Origin: Panicum virgatum
Lineage: Eukaryota > Streptophyta > Magnoliopsida > Poales > Poaceae
Assembly (NCBI RefSeq): GCF_016808335.1
Contig: NC_053148.1
Span: 16,830,433-16,894,432, forward strand
Length of the DNA: 64,000 bases
Direction of reading: 5' to 3'
The first letter of the stretch is position 1; every line of letters begins with the position of its first letter. The notes below the pieces were generated by a model that was given only the letters and a program-made list of their open reading frames with translations, made no database searches and was not told where the DNA came from. Made by a program: the position numbers and the translations under genes. Shown here piece after piece: positions 11,841 through 23,600 of the stretch.

Positions 11841-12172
11841 TAATACCGTACACTCGATTGGGCGCCAAAACTCCCGCCAAGTCCAAGTAGGACCTGACGT
11901 GGCGGTCCACGTAGGCGGTCAGACCCGGTCAGAGGCGTTTCGGATCTCTAGTGCCACACTTAAATAGATTAGGGGGCTTAATCTGCACTTTCGGAGTTTG
12001 TGGACCTATTTAACACACCCTCACTAGTTTAAAGACCCCCAGTGCATTTTACTCTTTCTTTTGAGACTTGCAGACAAGCTATGCACCTTTTTGGATCCAT
12101 CTTACATTTTCTTAATTATCATCTACTTCATATAAGTTTCCTACGAAACATCAATACATCCTCATCCCTACA

Positions 12173-12298
12173 GGATCCACTCTATGCTTTGCACTATCTT
12201 ATGCTTTGCACTATCTTAAGCCAGCCATTGTAGTACACCACATAGTCAAAAGGATCCACTCTATGCTTTGCACTATCTTATGCTTTGCACTGTCTTAC
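12173..12298. repeat. 79-bp direct repeat, two copies
   Basis: GGATCCACTCTATGCTTTGC starts at 12173 and again at 12252, each followed by ACTATCTTATGCTTTGCACT. The TATGCTTTGCACT word is also repeated within each unit. The repeat lies just outside the right TSD of the large MULE and is of unknown origin. Confidence 0.75.
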
Positions 12299-12379
12299 AA
12301 GTGACAGTAGCAAACGAAGAATTCCAACGTAATTGGCATGAGCATGTGTACTGACAGGGCCATAACCACCTGACATACA

Positions 12380-13347
12380 AGGTAAATTCCTTGTGTGGCT
12401 CTAAAAGAAATAGGGGTCCCTTCTTTGGCTCTGAAAAGTTTGAACACCTTTCTTTGGTTTCTTTGGTTCCAGTTTTATCTTCTATCCCTTCTTTGGCCCT
12501 ACCATTAAGTCAGTAAGTTAACTTATATGAACAGTAACATCTGCGTTTTCACCCCTCTTTTCTTAACTAAAACGTCCTCCAAATCATCTCCAAAATTTAT
12601 ATAACTTTTTACAGTGATACAACTGATGGAGATAAATTCATTTTGCAAAAAAAGACATATGCAGTATTTATGACCTTAAAATTAAAAATCAGCAAATTAG
12701 ACTATTTTTTAAGATCATCTGATTTTTTATGGCACAAACTATTATCCAAAAATTAGTAGAATTACCTAATATTTCTAAGATAAGATGTACAAATTTATAA
12801 ACTATTTTGTACTATATGTTACTTAGATAATTTTGAAGTTCTTTTACAAAAATAAATTTAAACTTTCTTTCAAAAAATAATTTTTAACAGAAATTCAAAA
12901 TTCTCTAAGTAACATATGATACAAAGTAATTTTATAAATTAACACTTCTCAACTTAAAAATATTAGGCATTTTTATTAATTTTTGAGTAGTAGTTTTGTG
13001 CCATAAAAAATCATATGTTCTTAAAAAGTAGCCTAACTTGGTGGATTTTAATTTTGACATCGTAAATGCTACGTATGTTTTTTTTGTACAATGGATTCAT
13101 TTCCATCAGTTGTATCACTGTAAAAAGTTATATAAATTTTGGAGGTGATCGATATGGTGGTCGTTTTAGTCAAGAAAAGTGGGGTGAAAAACCACAAGTT
13201 ACGGTTCATACGAGTTAACTGGCAGACTTGACGATAGGGCCAAAGAAGGGATAGAAGATAAAAATAGGGTCAAAGAAGGGAGTTGGAACTTTTCAAGGTC
13301 AAAGAAGGAACTGCTACTTCTTTCATAGCTACACAAGAAATTTGCCG
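12380..13347. mobile_element. Foldback MULE-like palindrome (about 968 bp)
   Basis: The left arm starts AGGTAAATTCCTTGTGT and the complement of the right end reads CGGCAAATTTCTTGTGT. The arms then stay alignable almost to the centre (about 12860) through matching blocks such as CCTTCTTTG, GTGATACAACTGATGG, GTTATATAAATTTTGGA (right arm) and TATGTTACTTAGA. Each arm is about 480 bp, so the whole element can fold into one long hairpin. Flanking 9-mers TGACATACA (12371-12379) and TAACATATA (13348-13356) agree at 7 of 9 positions and are probably a decayed TSD. No coding sequence is present. Confidence 0.78.
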
Positions 13348-13356
13348 TAACATATA

Positions 13357-15037
13357 TGGCCTCCACCTAATGCGCTCCAGAGTGCTCTTATTTTTTTCTA
13401 TGTTTTGTAGGATCTTTTGTTGGAAATATTCCGTACAAGGTTCATAACAGATATATACCTTTTGCATTTAAATCACTAATCAAAAAACCAAAATTTTGTG
13501 CATAGATTTTAAAGGCTTTATAGCTATTATTAAAAAAGGGTTATCATTAATTTTTCCAAATGATCAAATCACAATATCCAAAACTTTCTTCATAACATTA
13601 AGAACTATTATAATCATCATTGCAAAACATGTGCATCAGGAATTTTGAATCACATATCCAAAACATGATACATGGATTTAGAAATATTTTCTAATAGTTG
13701 TTGAAAAAATTTCAACATCATCAGCTTTCAAGCTATGACAAACTTTAAAAACCATAAAGTTTCAAGATATTGATCTAAAACTTTCTACCACCACTCAAGA
13801 ATTTTGAAAGCATGAGTCTAAAACTTTCAGTAACTGATCACATACATATAAGTCAATATTTACATTTAACTTTGTTGATCACATACATATAAATCAATAT
13901 TTACTTTTAACTTTTTTTCCTCCACTGATGCACAAAAGATCCTAAAACTCACATTTACCTCCAATATGTCTCATGGCAGCAGAGGAGCTAGGGAAGGTCA
14001 AGCTATTGGTAGTTTGTGCTTTTGCCCATTTGTTAACTGGTGAAATTAAGGTTCACCTTCAAAATAATTTCTTCTTTTAAGGGGCGGGGGGTCGCACTGT
14101 CCCCTCTAATCTCAACAAGGGTTCTTGCACGTACAAACACTACTATTGTTATCATTCATAGGGTCGCATTCTCCATGCATGGTTAACTAAGGAATTGAGA
14201 AAAAGAGCATCACAAGACATGCATGGTAGCACTTGGAATGTATGACATTGATATTGATCAGTTGGTCAAAGGGATGATGAGAGAACACGTGTGCCTTGTT
14301 TGGAATTAGAAATGCAAAAGTTATATTTTTTCATGGGAAGGTTGATGGTGCTACAGTTAGCACAATTTACTATTTGCCCATTTCTACAACGTGCATTTCT
14401 TCTCCTTCGGATGCAACTTTCTTTATCCTTCCGCCAAATCCTAGCACATGTTCTTGCTTCCCCTTGTGTCGCATCCCTACCCTCCATTTCACAAAGAGAT
14501 TGGCATGGGAAGATTCACCGTGAAACTTGGAAGTCAAAATCTGGAATAGCAACATGCCTTCTTCAAGTTGTTTTTCTTTGATTGCTGAGTGACCTATCCA
14601 TACATGCCTATATATTCTACAAACTTGAGCACAAGTAATGCACCAATATTATGTAGTAAATAGTTCCTAGTAGAGGCATGTTCATAATCAGTAAGGAGCA
14701 AGTTCACCTCATGTTGCAATCGCCGCATTCTCATTCGAGTCATTGACCCCTTGTTGACATTGTTGTCTTGTTCAGCACATGATTGTGTAGTGCAGCGAGA
14801 GTCATGCTTTTCAACAATAGTTTGTGGACTACCATTGGGAATGTCCTCATTACACCTCATACGCACTTTGAAGGAGATTTTGATCATATCCATGCGAATG
14901 TACTGATAGACATTGTGCATTACCTAAAGAGGGATGCGATGCAAAAGAAGTCATGGAATTGTATTCGTGTGCATTGATATATTAATTTGATTATTGTACG
15001 TTGAAGTTGCATTTGTAGTTATCACGATAAGTGATGC
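13357..15037. other. AT-rich spacer, no gene recognised
   Basis: Long AT-rich sequence with many stops. A 41-bp direct repeat occurs at 13836-13917. Open frames at 14291-14581 (+) and 14594-14920 (-) are short, show no known motif and lack supporting splice signals. They could be remnants of an old DNA transposon, but I cannot say which. Confidence 0.5.
13836..13917. repeat. 41-bp tandem repeat, two copies
   Basis: GATCACATACATATAAGTCA at 13836 recurs at 13877 with one change, followed by AATATTTAC and TTTAACTTT in both copies. Confidence 0.75.
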
Positions 15038-15549
15038 CACTACTACAGAAAGGGGCTTTGATCCATTACATTTGTCTCAGTAAGTATTGAACCTGGGATT
15101 AATATGAATATTAGTCCCGGATCCAAAGGCTAGGGGGTGATAGCTCTTTAGTCCCGATTGGAGCCACCAACCGGGACTAAAAGTCTATGTTTAGTCCCGG
15201 TTGGTGGCTCCAACTGGAACAAAGGGTCCAAATCTTTAGTCCAGGTTGGTACCACCAATCCGGACTAAAGGATCCTCCATGGGTTAGTTCAAAAGAAAGG
15301 GATCTCATATAGAGTCACATGTGATGCGTAGGTGGGGTGGTAAACTATGTACGAGGAAATAGGTATTGGATTCAATTCTTGGGCAGTGCGATGTTTTTTT
15401 TACCATCACGGACCTTTTAGTCCCGAACTCGGTTGTAGAAACTGGGATAAAAGCCTGGGATCTTTAGTCCCGGCTTCGTAATCTCGGTTTCTACAAATGG
15501 GACTAAATAGGGTTGGGAACCGGGACAAAAAGGGATTTCTGTAGTAGTG
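15038..15549. mobile_element. Small non-autonomous CACTA element (512 bp)
   Basis: It begins CACTACTACAGAAA and ends TTTCTGTAGTAGTG, the inverted CACTA-class terminus. Flanking triplets TGC and TGG agree at two of three positions, as for a mutated 3-bp TSD. The body contains many copies of TTTAGTCCCGG / CCGGGACTAAA and GGTTGGTGGCTCCAA in both orientations, the subterminal repeats that bind the transposase. There is no coding capacity. Confidence 0.85.
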
Positions 15550-16552
15550 TGGTTCTCTGCTGGTTTGTTGTATAATATGGCTTCTGAGATTATAACAGTA
15601 TTGTAGATTTAAAATTCATTCATATGCACTCATGGAAGAGAAGACAACTCTATATGCTCTTGTAGATATGAAGTGGAAGAGAAATTATATATCCTATGGA
15701 TACAGTAGTATAAATGTGTGTTGATTTTTGTGAGAAGCATAATTAATTCCATTGATGCATGGTTTAGGAGATGATTGTGCAACTCTATGTTAAATTTGAG
15801 GCTTTAATCAACTTGTGGTTTAAATAACTTATCAAAATAAATTACTTGCTAAGATTTTAAAATCTCACCCATACTTTTTCTCTTTAATCGTATCTGAGGC
15901 ATGTCACGTTTCAGTAATCATGTTTTCACTTAAAATATTTGGGTTGTAACAAAATTATGTGTCTAGTTCTTATTAATCCATTTTTTTCTTCCATGTTACT
16001 TTTTATATAGAGTTGTTATTGATTCTCTTGTTAGATTGTAGGTTATACTCTTTAGTAGCATTCTAGGATTTTGTTGATTGGGTAGTTACAGTTAGGTACG
16101 GAGGATTACTACATGAACGGATGCACATATTTAATAATAATTTTGTGTTTGGTATCCTAAATCAAGTGTTTGCTTTTTTTTTAATGAATATCCTCAGATG
16201 ACTTTGTTCGGCTGGCTTGTCAGCCAACCAGCCAGCAATGCTTTCTTTCACACCAAATCAACACCAACTAATAGTACTATTCTCTCACAACAAATCAGAG
16301 CTAGCCACCAAGCATAGCCAGACAAACAGATCCTATAGTATAGGAACAAATCTTAGGGGGTGCTCGGTAGAGCTCATTTTGGTGGAACCAGTCAGCCAGC
16401 AGCTGCTATAGCTTTTGTAGCCCTGCTACAGTAGCAGCAAGCTAGCAAGCAGGTTCAGCTGTTGCAGCCGAACGGCTCATCTTTGCAGCCACACTCGGAA
16501 GCAGCTGCAGCCACCAGTAGAAGCGAGCATGACCAACATGTGTTTTTGAGTT
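15550..16552. other. AT-rich spacer with MITE remnants
   Basis: No gene is visible. A MITE-like segment lies at 16203-16329, and a second GC-richer repeat-like stretch (about 16360-16490) has CAGCAGCTGCTATAGC-type near-palindromes. The region ends at the TSD of the Copia element. Confidence 0.5.
16203..16329. repeat. MITE-like repeat, copy 1 (TTGTTCGGCTGG family)
   Basis: The left end TTTGTTCGGCTGGC is roughly inverted at the right end GCCAGACAAACAG, with an interior rich in CAGCCAACCAGCCAG and CACACCAAATCAACA. The segment at 52575-52723 has the same layout and the same CACACCAAATCAACA word, supporting a shared family. No clear TSD, so class is unassigned (hAT-like suspected). Confidence 0.5.
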
Positions 16553-16649
16553 GTTTCTGTTGAGTTGTGATCCAAATTCAGTTGTACACGTATAAAGGCC
16601 GACTTCGGATGGAGCGAAGCGGAGGCCCGTCGTCGGAGAAAAGGAACGG

Positions 16650-19577
16650 TACGGTGAGATCGTGGGCATCGGCTCTGTTCAGATCAAGATGAATGATGGC
16701 ATGACACGCACACTGAAAGATGTGAGACACATACTAGGGATGACTAGGAATCTCATCTCACTCAGCACACTTGATGCGAAAGGATACAAATACTCCGGTT
16801 CAGGTGGAGTTTTAAAGGTATCAAAAGGTTCCCTTACTTATATGGTGGGTGATCTGAACTCTGCAAAGTTATATGTTCTTAGAGGAAGTATTTTACTTGG
16901 TTCTGTTGCCACTGCCGCTGTTACTATGGTATATGCGTCTTGGACATATGAGTGAACTTGGTATGGCAGAATTGATAAAGAGAAACCTACTAGATGGTTG
17001 TACTCTGAGTAGCATGGAGTTCTGCGAGCACTGTATTTTTGATAAGCACAGAAGGGTAAAACTCAATACCTCTGTTTATACCACCAAAGGTACTCTTGAT
17101 TATGTACACGCTGATTTATGGGGGTCTTCTCGTAAGCCTTCTTATGGTGATGCTCATTACATGCTTAACATTATTCATGATTCTCTAGAAAAGTGTGGCC
17201 TTATTTCCTGAAAAACAAAGATGGTACCTTTGCTACTTTTACAGAGTGGGAAGTTATGATAGAAAGGCAAACTGAAAAGAAGGTCAAAGTGCTTCGTATT
17301 GATAATGGTGGAGAATTTTGTTCGGATGCTTTTGATGAATACTGCAGGAAGGAAGGCATTGTCAGACATCACACCATCCCGTTCACCCCGAAGCAGAATG
17401 GTGTGGCGGAGCGCACGAACAGAAACATCATCTCGAAGGCTTGTTGCATGCTGTCCAACTCTCGTATGAACAATTTTTGGGCTGAAACTGCTAACACCGC
17501 ATGCTACTTGATCAACAGGTCGCCTTCTATTCCACTCAACAAGAAAACTCCCATTGAGGTATGATCCGACATGCCTGTTGATTTTTTACAATTGAGAGTT
17601 TTTGGCTGCACTGCTTATGCTCATGTTGATAATAGAAAATTAGAGTCTAGAGCTATTAAGTGTTTGTTTGTTGGTTATGGTTCGAGAGTAAATATGAATT
17701 ATGGAATCTTAAAACTGGAAAGACTTTCATGAGCAGGTGCATTGTTTTCAATGAATCTGTGATGTTTATTGACAACTCGTTCACAGATGTTATTTCAGAT
17801 AATTATGATAAAGAGCAGCAACATATCAGCATCCAGGTGGAGCTCATGGATGATCAGGAAACTGAAATTGTCGATAATGATGTTCATGATACTGTTTAGC
17901 ACTCATCTCCTATTTTGCAGCCTGAAGACCTACCTATTGCACTTCCCAGAACAAAAAGAAGTTGTGGACCTCCAGCCTGTTATATTGAGGAATGTAATAT
18001 GGTTCATTATGCTTTGAATTGTGCTGAATAGGTGGAGAACACTCATGAGCCGGCTACATACTCTGACTATTGATTCAAGGGATTGTGAGAAGTGGATCTA
18101 AGTTATGCAGGAAGAGATGCAGTCTCTCGAGAAGAATGGTACATAGGAGGTTGTGCGCTTGCCAAAACAAAAGAAGACTGTCCGTTGCAAATGGATCTTC
18201 AAGAGAAATGAGGGTTTATCTTCAAGTGAGCCTCCAAGATTTAAGGCAAGGTTAGTAGCAAAAGGCTTCAGTCAAATTCCTGGTGTTGATTACAATAATG
18301 GGTTCTCTACAGTTGTGAAGCACAGTTCAATTCGTACATTCTTTAGTATTGTTGATATGCGTGATCTTGAGCATGAGCAGTTAGATGTGAAAGCTGCATT
18401 CTTACATGGAGAACTCGAGGAGGAGATATAAATGGACCCATCAGAAGGGTTCATAGTGCCTAGCGAAAATTATGTTTGCAAATTGAGAAGATTTTTATAT
18501 GGTTTGAAACAATCTCCTCGTCAGTGGTATAATAGGTTTGATTATGGTAGCTGTGTATACATTAAGTTTGTTGATAGATCACATATAAACTTGTTGTTAT
18601 ATATTGATGATATGTTGATTGCTGCCAAGAGCAGGGAAGAAATCACTATATTGAAGAAACTGTTGAGTAGTGAGTTCGACATGAAGAATCTTGGTGCTGC
18701 TAAGAAAATTCTAGGTATGAAAATAACTAGAGACCGAAATTCTGGTTTATTATTTCTTAGTCAGCAAAATTACATTAAGAAGGTTCTTCAGCATTTCAAC
18801 ATGCATGATGCAAAACCGGCTAGTACTTCTATTGCATCTCATTTTAAATTATCAGCCATACAGTGTGCTAGTACTGATGAGGATACTGGATACATGTCAA
18901 GGATTTCATATTCTAGTGATGTTAGTTCTTTGATATATACATGGTTTTCTCTCGTCCGGATTTATCCTATGCTATGAGTTTGGTTAGTAGATACATGTCT
19001 AGCCCTAGTAAAGAACAGCCCTAGTAAAGAACACTGGAATGTTGTTTAGTGGATTTTCATGTACCTCCGAGACGCAGCATATGCTTGTTTGAAATTTGGC
19101 AGGACCGATAGGGGACTTATTGGCTATGTGAATTCAGATTTTGCTGCTGATTTGGATAGGTGAAGGGCACTCACAGGTTATGTATTCACTAATTATAGTT
19201 GTGCCGTGAGTTGGAAGGCAACATTGCAGCCTATTGTTGCTATGTCTACCACTGAAGCAGAATACATGGTTATTGCTGAAGCATGTAAGGAGTCAATTTG
19301 GCTGAAAGGATTGTTTGCAGAGCTTTGTGGAGAGGATTCTTGCATTAACATGTTCTGTAATAGTCAAAGTGTCATATGTCTCACTAAAGATTAGATGTTT
19401 CATGAAAGGACAAAGCACATTGGTATCAAGTATCATTATGTTTGTGATGTGGTCACACAAGATAAGCTAAAGGTATGTAAGATAAGCACTCATGATTATC
19501 CTGCTGATATGACGACAAAATCAGTTTCTGTTGCTAAGTTTGAGCTCTGCTCAAATTTAGTTGGTATAATAATTTAG
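16650..19577 (+). pseudogene. Copia pol remnant (protease end, integrase, RT, RNase H)
   Basis: In order: the end of the protease region (VRHILGMTRNLISLS), the GAG-pre-integrase zinc-binding segment (LGHMSELGM, C-x2-C near 17030), the integrase core (HADLWG; VLRIDNGGEF; PKQNGVAERTNR), reverse transcriptase (LDVKAAFLHGELEEEI; LLYIDDMLIAA) and RNase H (MSTTEAEYM; FHERTKHI). At least five frame changes or stops break it, for example near 16940, 17200, 17570, 18430 and 18540. There is no gag. The product would have reverse-transcribed and integrated the element; this copy cannot. Confidence 0.88.
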
Positions 19578-19676
19578 CCCAAGAGGCTGTTTGGCGCCGA
19601 AAGTATTTTCTTTGGTGTGTTCAGAGTGAAGGTTTTGGTTTATGCTACAAGAAGGAATTTGTTTTAAGGTGGAGTT

Positions 19677-20054
19677 TATTGAGTTGTGATCTAAATTCAG
19701 TTGTACACGTATAAAGGCCAACTTTGGACGGAGCGAAGTGGAGGCCGAAGTGGCCCATTTGTGTTGGATGCCTGCACCTGGGGGCGCCTGGGGGTGCGGG
19801 GGGCTCGCCCCCCACGGTATGGATCGTATAGCCCATTAGAGTTTCACCATTATACATATCTCTTGTAACTCGCTATTCGAATAGGAAAATCCTTGTAAAT
19901 CTCTGACATTTGTAACAACACTCGATATAGTGAAGATTTGCTGGATGGCGCCGTAGTTTTTCCTTTCCACCTTGGGATGGTTTTCCACGTTAAATCTCGT
20001 GTCCTGTAATTGGTTTGTTCTTCTTCATCGTTTCTTTATCGTCCGTTTGTAACA
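19677..20054 (+). repeat. 3' LTR of the truncated Copia element
   Basis: 378 bp, starting at TATTGAGTTG and ending ...GTTTGTAACA next to the GTTTC duplication. It contains an early TATA-like GTATAAAGG (about 19709) and a GC-rich block GGGGCGCCTGGGGGTGCG. Only its first 70 bp are matched at the left end of the element. Confidence 0.85.
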
Positions 20055-20059
20055 GTTTC

Positions 20060-20689
20060 ACTTCACTAGTCTAACTTTTTATTATTTTTTTTACTTTTCT
20101 AGGGGAGGTGGTGAGATCAGTTTACGAATTACCTACTCAGCACCTCAACCCAATTGTTTCTTCCGTCCAAAAGAATACAACTCTCGCTTTTGAAAGAGTT
20201 AAATAATTCGAAATTTAATAATTTTTTTGCAAAATAATATTAATATTTTTTGTCACAAATAAATATTATAAATTAATCATGGAACATATTTTTATACTAA
20301 AAATATTTAAAGATATAAATATTAGTAACTTTTTACAAAATTAATTAATATGAAATTGTTTATCTAAGAAAACGAGAGTTATACTATATTTTTAGTACGG
20401 TGGGAGTAGGAGAAAGTAGACACACGTAAGACAGCAAGTGCCTCGTACCCTACTGTTCCCGTCTCCTCGCGCGTCGGCGTCGCTGCTGCCTGCTGCCTTC
20501 GATCCCCCCCCGCAAATTCCCGCCGCCACCTCCCTCGTCTCTTCCAAGCAGGCGTCACACGCTCCAGGCAAGCAATCGAAATTCCCCGCCTCAGCTCCGG
20601 AACCTTCCCAAACCTCTCCTCACTCCCCGCTTCCCGATTCCTTCACCTAGGGTTTCGCACCTCCGCCTTCACCCCGCCGCGGGCGCGCG
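20060..20689 (+). promoter_or_regulatory. Upstream region and 5' UTR of the PHD-BAH gene
   Basis: AT-rich to about 20400, then an abrupt rise in GC with CT-rich leader sequence before the ATG at 20690, typical of grass promoters and 5' UTRs. No TATA box can be chosen with confidence. The Copia element ends about 635 bp upstream of the start codon. Confidence 0.5.
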
Positions 20690-23600
20690 ATGGGGGTCGG
20701 GCAGAAGCGGCGGCGTGGGGGCGGGGAGCTGGGCCGGGTGGCGGAGATCGTGATGGTACTGGCGGGCGCCGGGAAGGCGCGGGGCGGGCGGGCCCCGACG
20801 GCGGCGGAGCGCGCGCTCGCCGCCGAGGCCCGGGGAGCGCTCGCCGCCGTGGTGGCGGGGGAGGTGGAGCTCCGGCCCAGGGAGCTCTTCACGACCGATT
20901 CGGTTCGCGCGCTCGTCGAGGACCTCGGGCTCACCCGGCCCAGGGACCCCGCCGGGGTGGGATTCCGCCCGCGCAAGGCCTCCATCGCCCACAGGGTCCT
21001 CCTCACCAAGCGCAAGGTTTGGCGCTGACGCCTCGTCTCTGATCATTCATTCAGCGCTCACTCTATTCCCCTGCAGCACCGTGTGTACCCTTGATTTGGA
21101 TAGTTACCCTCAGATTATGCATAGCCTATATGCTGAGATGGATGAGTAAACCTGCTGCCACGCCACCAGGCCAAGACTTGTGTGCATGAGCGATACACGG
21201 GGCCTTGATTCAGTTATTTAGCTTCGCCTTGTGCTAGAGGTGCAAATTGGTGACCCTTAGGTGCACCTCCAACCCTATTTAGTTCAAAGTTTTGTACTAA
21301 TTTTTCAAATTGAGATCTCATTTCGGAGAAGTAGTACAAAATTTTGAACTAAATAGGGTTGGAGGTGCATCTAAGGGTCACCAATTAACACCCCTACCTT
21401 GTGCCGTATCTGATATGATGCTACGAGTTGCAATAACAGCTAGTTTTTCTTATCGACATAATAACAATGTCATATAGTGATAAGTATAGTATACGGTGTC
21501 GACTTTATGCCCATGTGTGATACGCAGGGCCTTGAATCTGTGATATACTAAAACTGACATACGTTTTCTTTTTCATTTACTATGCATTGTATGCTAACCA
21601 AGAGATGAGCATGACATACGTTGCAATTCATGGGCTGAAGGCTCGATAGAGTATTCCGTATCAATATGTTATACTATGAATCTGCACCTTATGAGCATGT
21701 ATACTACAAAAGGAACCTTCTACAAAAAGGGATACGCGCATCGCATGACAAAACGGGATAATGGGAAGAATGGATTTTTTTCTTGACTTGCTAGTATTTT
21801 TGAGTTTTTTTTTGTTCCATTTGATTCCCTTATTTTTTATGATAGAGCTCTAAGTAAGGAGGTGTATTCTCGCATTGCAGTAGTTCAAACATGCTAATGT
21901 GTCACATACACTGTAATCTAGTTGAATTGTACTGTTATCAGCTCAGATTATGCAAAATAAGTTTTATGCATCTTCATTGATCCTTTATTCCCTTTCCTTT
22001 CCTTTCCCATAAGTAGATGGAAGAAGGGAAGGAAGCTCTCGTCCCTTCAACTACTGTGCCTAAAATGACAGCCTCAAGTGCAAAAAATGGATTCCAGCAT
22101 GCAGCTTCTAAGGTCACCACTGGATCACCCAGGAATCTGTCAACCCCAGTGACATCCCCAGTTATCTCGAAGCAGCCCTTGCTAAATGGAACAGTAACAG
22201 GAGCATCTTCTATAAAATCACCTAACATTCATTCAGCTGTTTCACTGCCACCTGTTGGCTCTGCAGATGTCAAAATGGAAATTGTTAAGGGTTCAAATTT
22301 CACATACAATGGAGGTACCGACAAGCTTTTATATCCCACTATTATGAATAGCACTTGTATTTATCATGAGGGCTCTAGGCCCAAATATATACATGTACAG
22401 GTGTTAGGAAATATGCACAAAACCCCTTATACAATAGGGAAAATACAAGAGATACATATACATCTAACACCCCCCCTCAAACTCAAGGTAGATCAACGAC
22501 ACTGAGTTTGGAGAGATAGAACCTGTGCTGAACTCGGGTCTGTGCCTTCGTAAAGAAATCTGCCAACTGAAGCTCTGAAGGCACATACTGAAGAATAATG
22601 ACATCATCTTGTACCTGTGCTCGTGTATATGAAGCATCAACACCAATGTGTTTAGTAAGCTAATGCTTCACCGGATCACGAGCAATGCTGATGGCACCTG
22701 TACTGTCAGACAAAAGAGGAGTCGGCCCAGAAACAGAAACACCAAAATCCTCAAGCAACCACCGCAGCCAAGTAACCTCTGCTGTCACAAGAGCCAAAGC
22801 TCGCAACTCAGCCTCTGCACTCGAACGAGAAACTGCTACTTGCTTCTTAGTCTTCCAAGCAATGAGAGAACCACCAAGAAAAACACAGTAAGCAGAAAGA
22901 GATCGACGATTAGAGGAATCACTAGCCCAAGTAGCATCAGAATATGCCTGAAGCTGTAAAGAGCTGGAGCATGGAAAGAACAAGCGACGAGATATGGTCC
23001 CATGAAGATAACGTAGAACACGAAGGAGATGACTATAGTGAAGCTGAGTGGGAGCAGACACAAACTGACTCAGGATATGTATAGCATATGAGATATCAGG
23101 ATGAGTAACACCAAGATAGGCAAGACTCCCAACAATATGACGATAACGAGTGGGATCTGCAAGAAGCTCCCCATCAGTGGCACGAAGATGAACATTAAGT
23201 TCCATGGGAGTCTCTACAGTACAATGGTCAGTGAGAGAAGCACGATCAAGAAGATCCTGAATGTACTTTTCTTGAAACAGATAAAAACCCTGAGGTGTGG
23301 AAGAAACCTCGATCCCAAGAAAGTAACGGAGAGGACCTAGATCAGACATAAGAAACTGCTCATTGAGACGTGCCTTCACAAAGGCAATAAACTGAGGATC
23401 ATCTCCTGTGATGATCATGTCATCAACATAAAGAATGAGAAGAGTCCGACCACGAGAGGAAGTGTGAACAAAGAGCGCAGGATCATGAGTACTGGCAGAA
23501 AAGCCAGCAGCAGTGACCACAGAGGCAAAACGTTGAAACCAAGCACGAGGAGCTTGCTTGAGGCCATAAAGCGAGCGACGAAGACGACAAACCATACCCT

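Larger units (their letters stand above)
6790..12054 (+). mobile_element. Autonomous-type MULE, decayed (5265 bp)
   Basis: Inverted terminal repeats of about 170-190 bp start with GAGTAAAATGCACTGGG at the left and are mirrored at the right, ending ...GCATTTTACTC at 12054. A perfect 9-bp duplication TTTCTTTTG lies on both sides (6781-6789 and 12055-12063). Inside are a MuDR-class transposase on the plus strand (7180-10733) and a GRF-zinc-finger gene on the minus strand (about 11173-11840), arranged convergently. Both carry frame lesions, so this copy is probably inactive, although its TIRs are well preserved and might still be mobilised in trans. Confidence 0.92.
16558..20054 (+). mobile_element. 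Copia element with 5' internal deletion (3497 bp)
   Basis: Flanked by a 5-bp TSD GTTTC (16553-16557 and 20055-20059). The 3' LTR is 19677-20054 (378 bp), begins TATTGAGTTG (TG mutated to TA) and ends TTTGTAACA, with a purine tract AAGGTGGAG just before it. The left end carries only about the first 70 bp of the LTR (16558-16627: TGTTGAGTTGTGATCC ... GGAGGCC), which then runs straight into pol. The rest of the LTR, the primer-binding site, gag and most of the protease are missing. The intact TSD shows that the outer ends are original and the loss is internal. Confidence 0.88.

Noticed and set aside
14291..14920. Small genes or transposase fragments
   Set aside because: Short frames without conserved motifs. 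Nothing links them to a known transposase.
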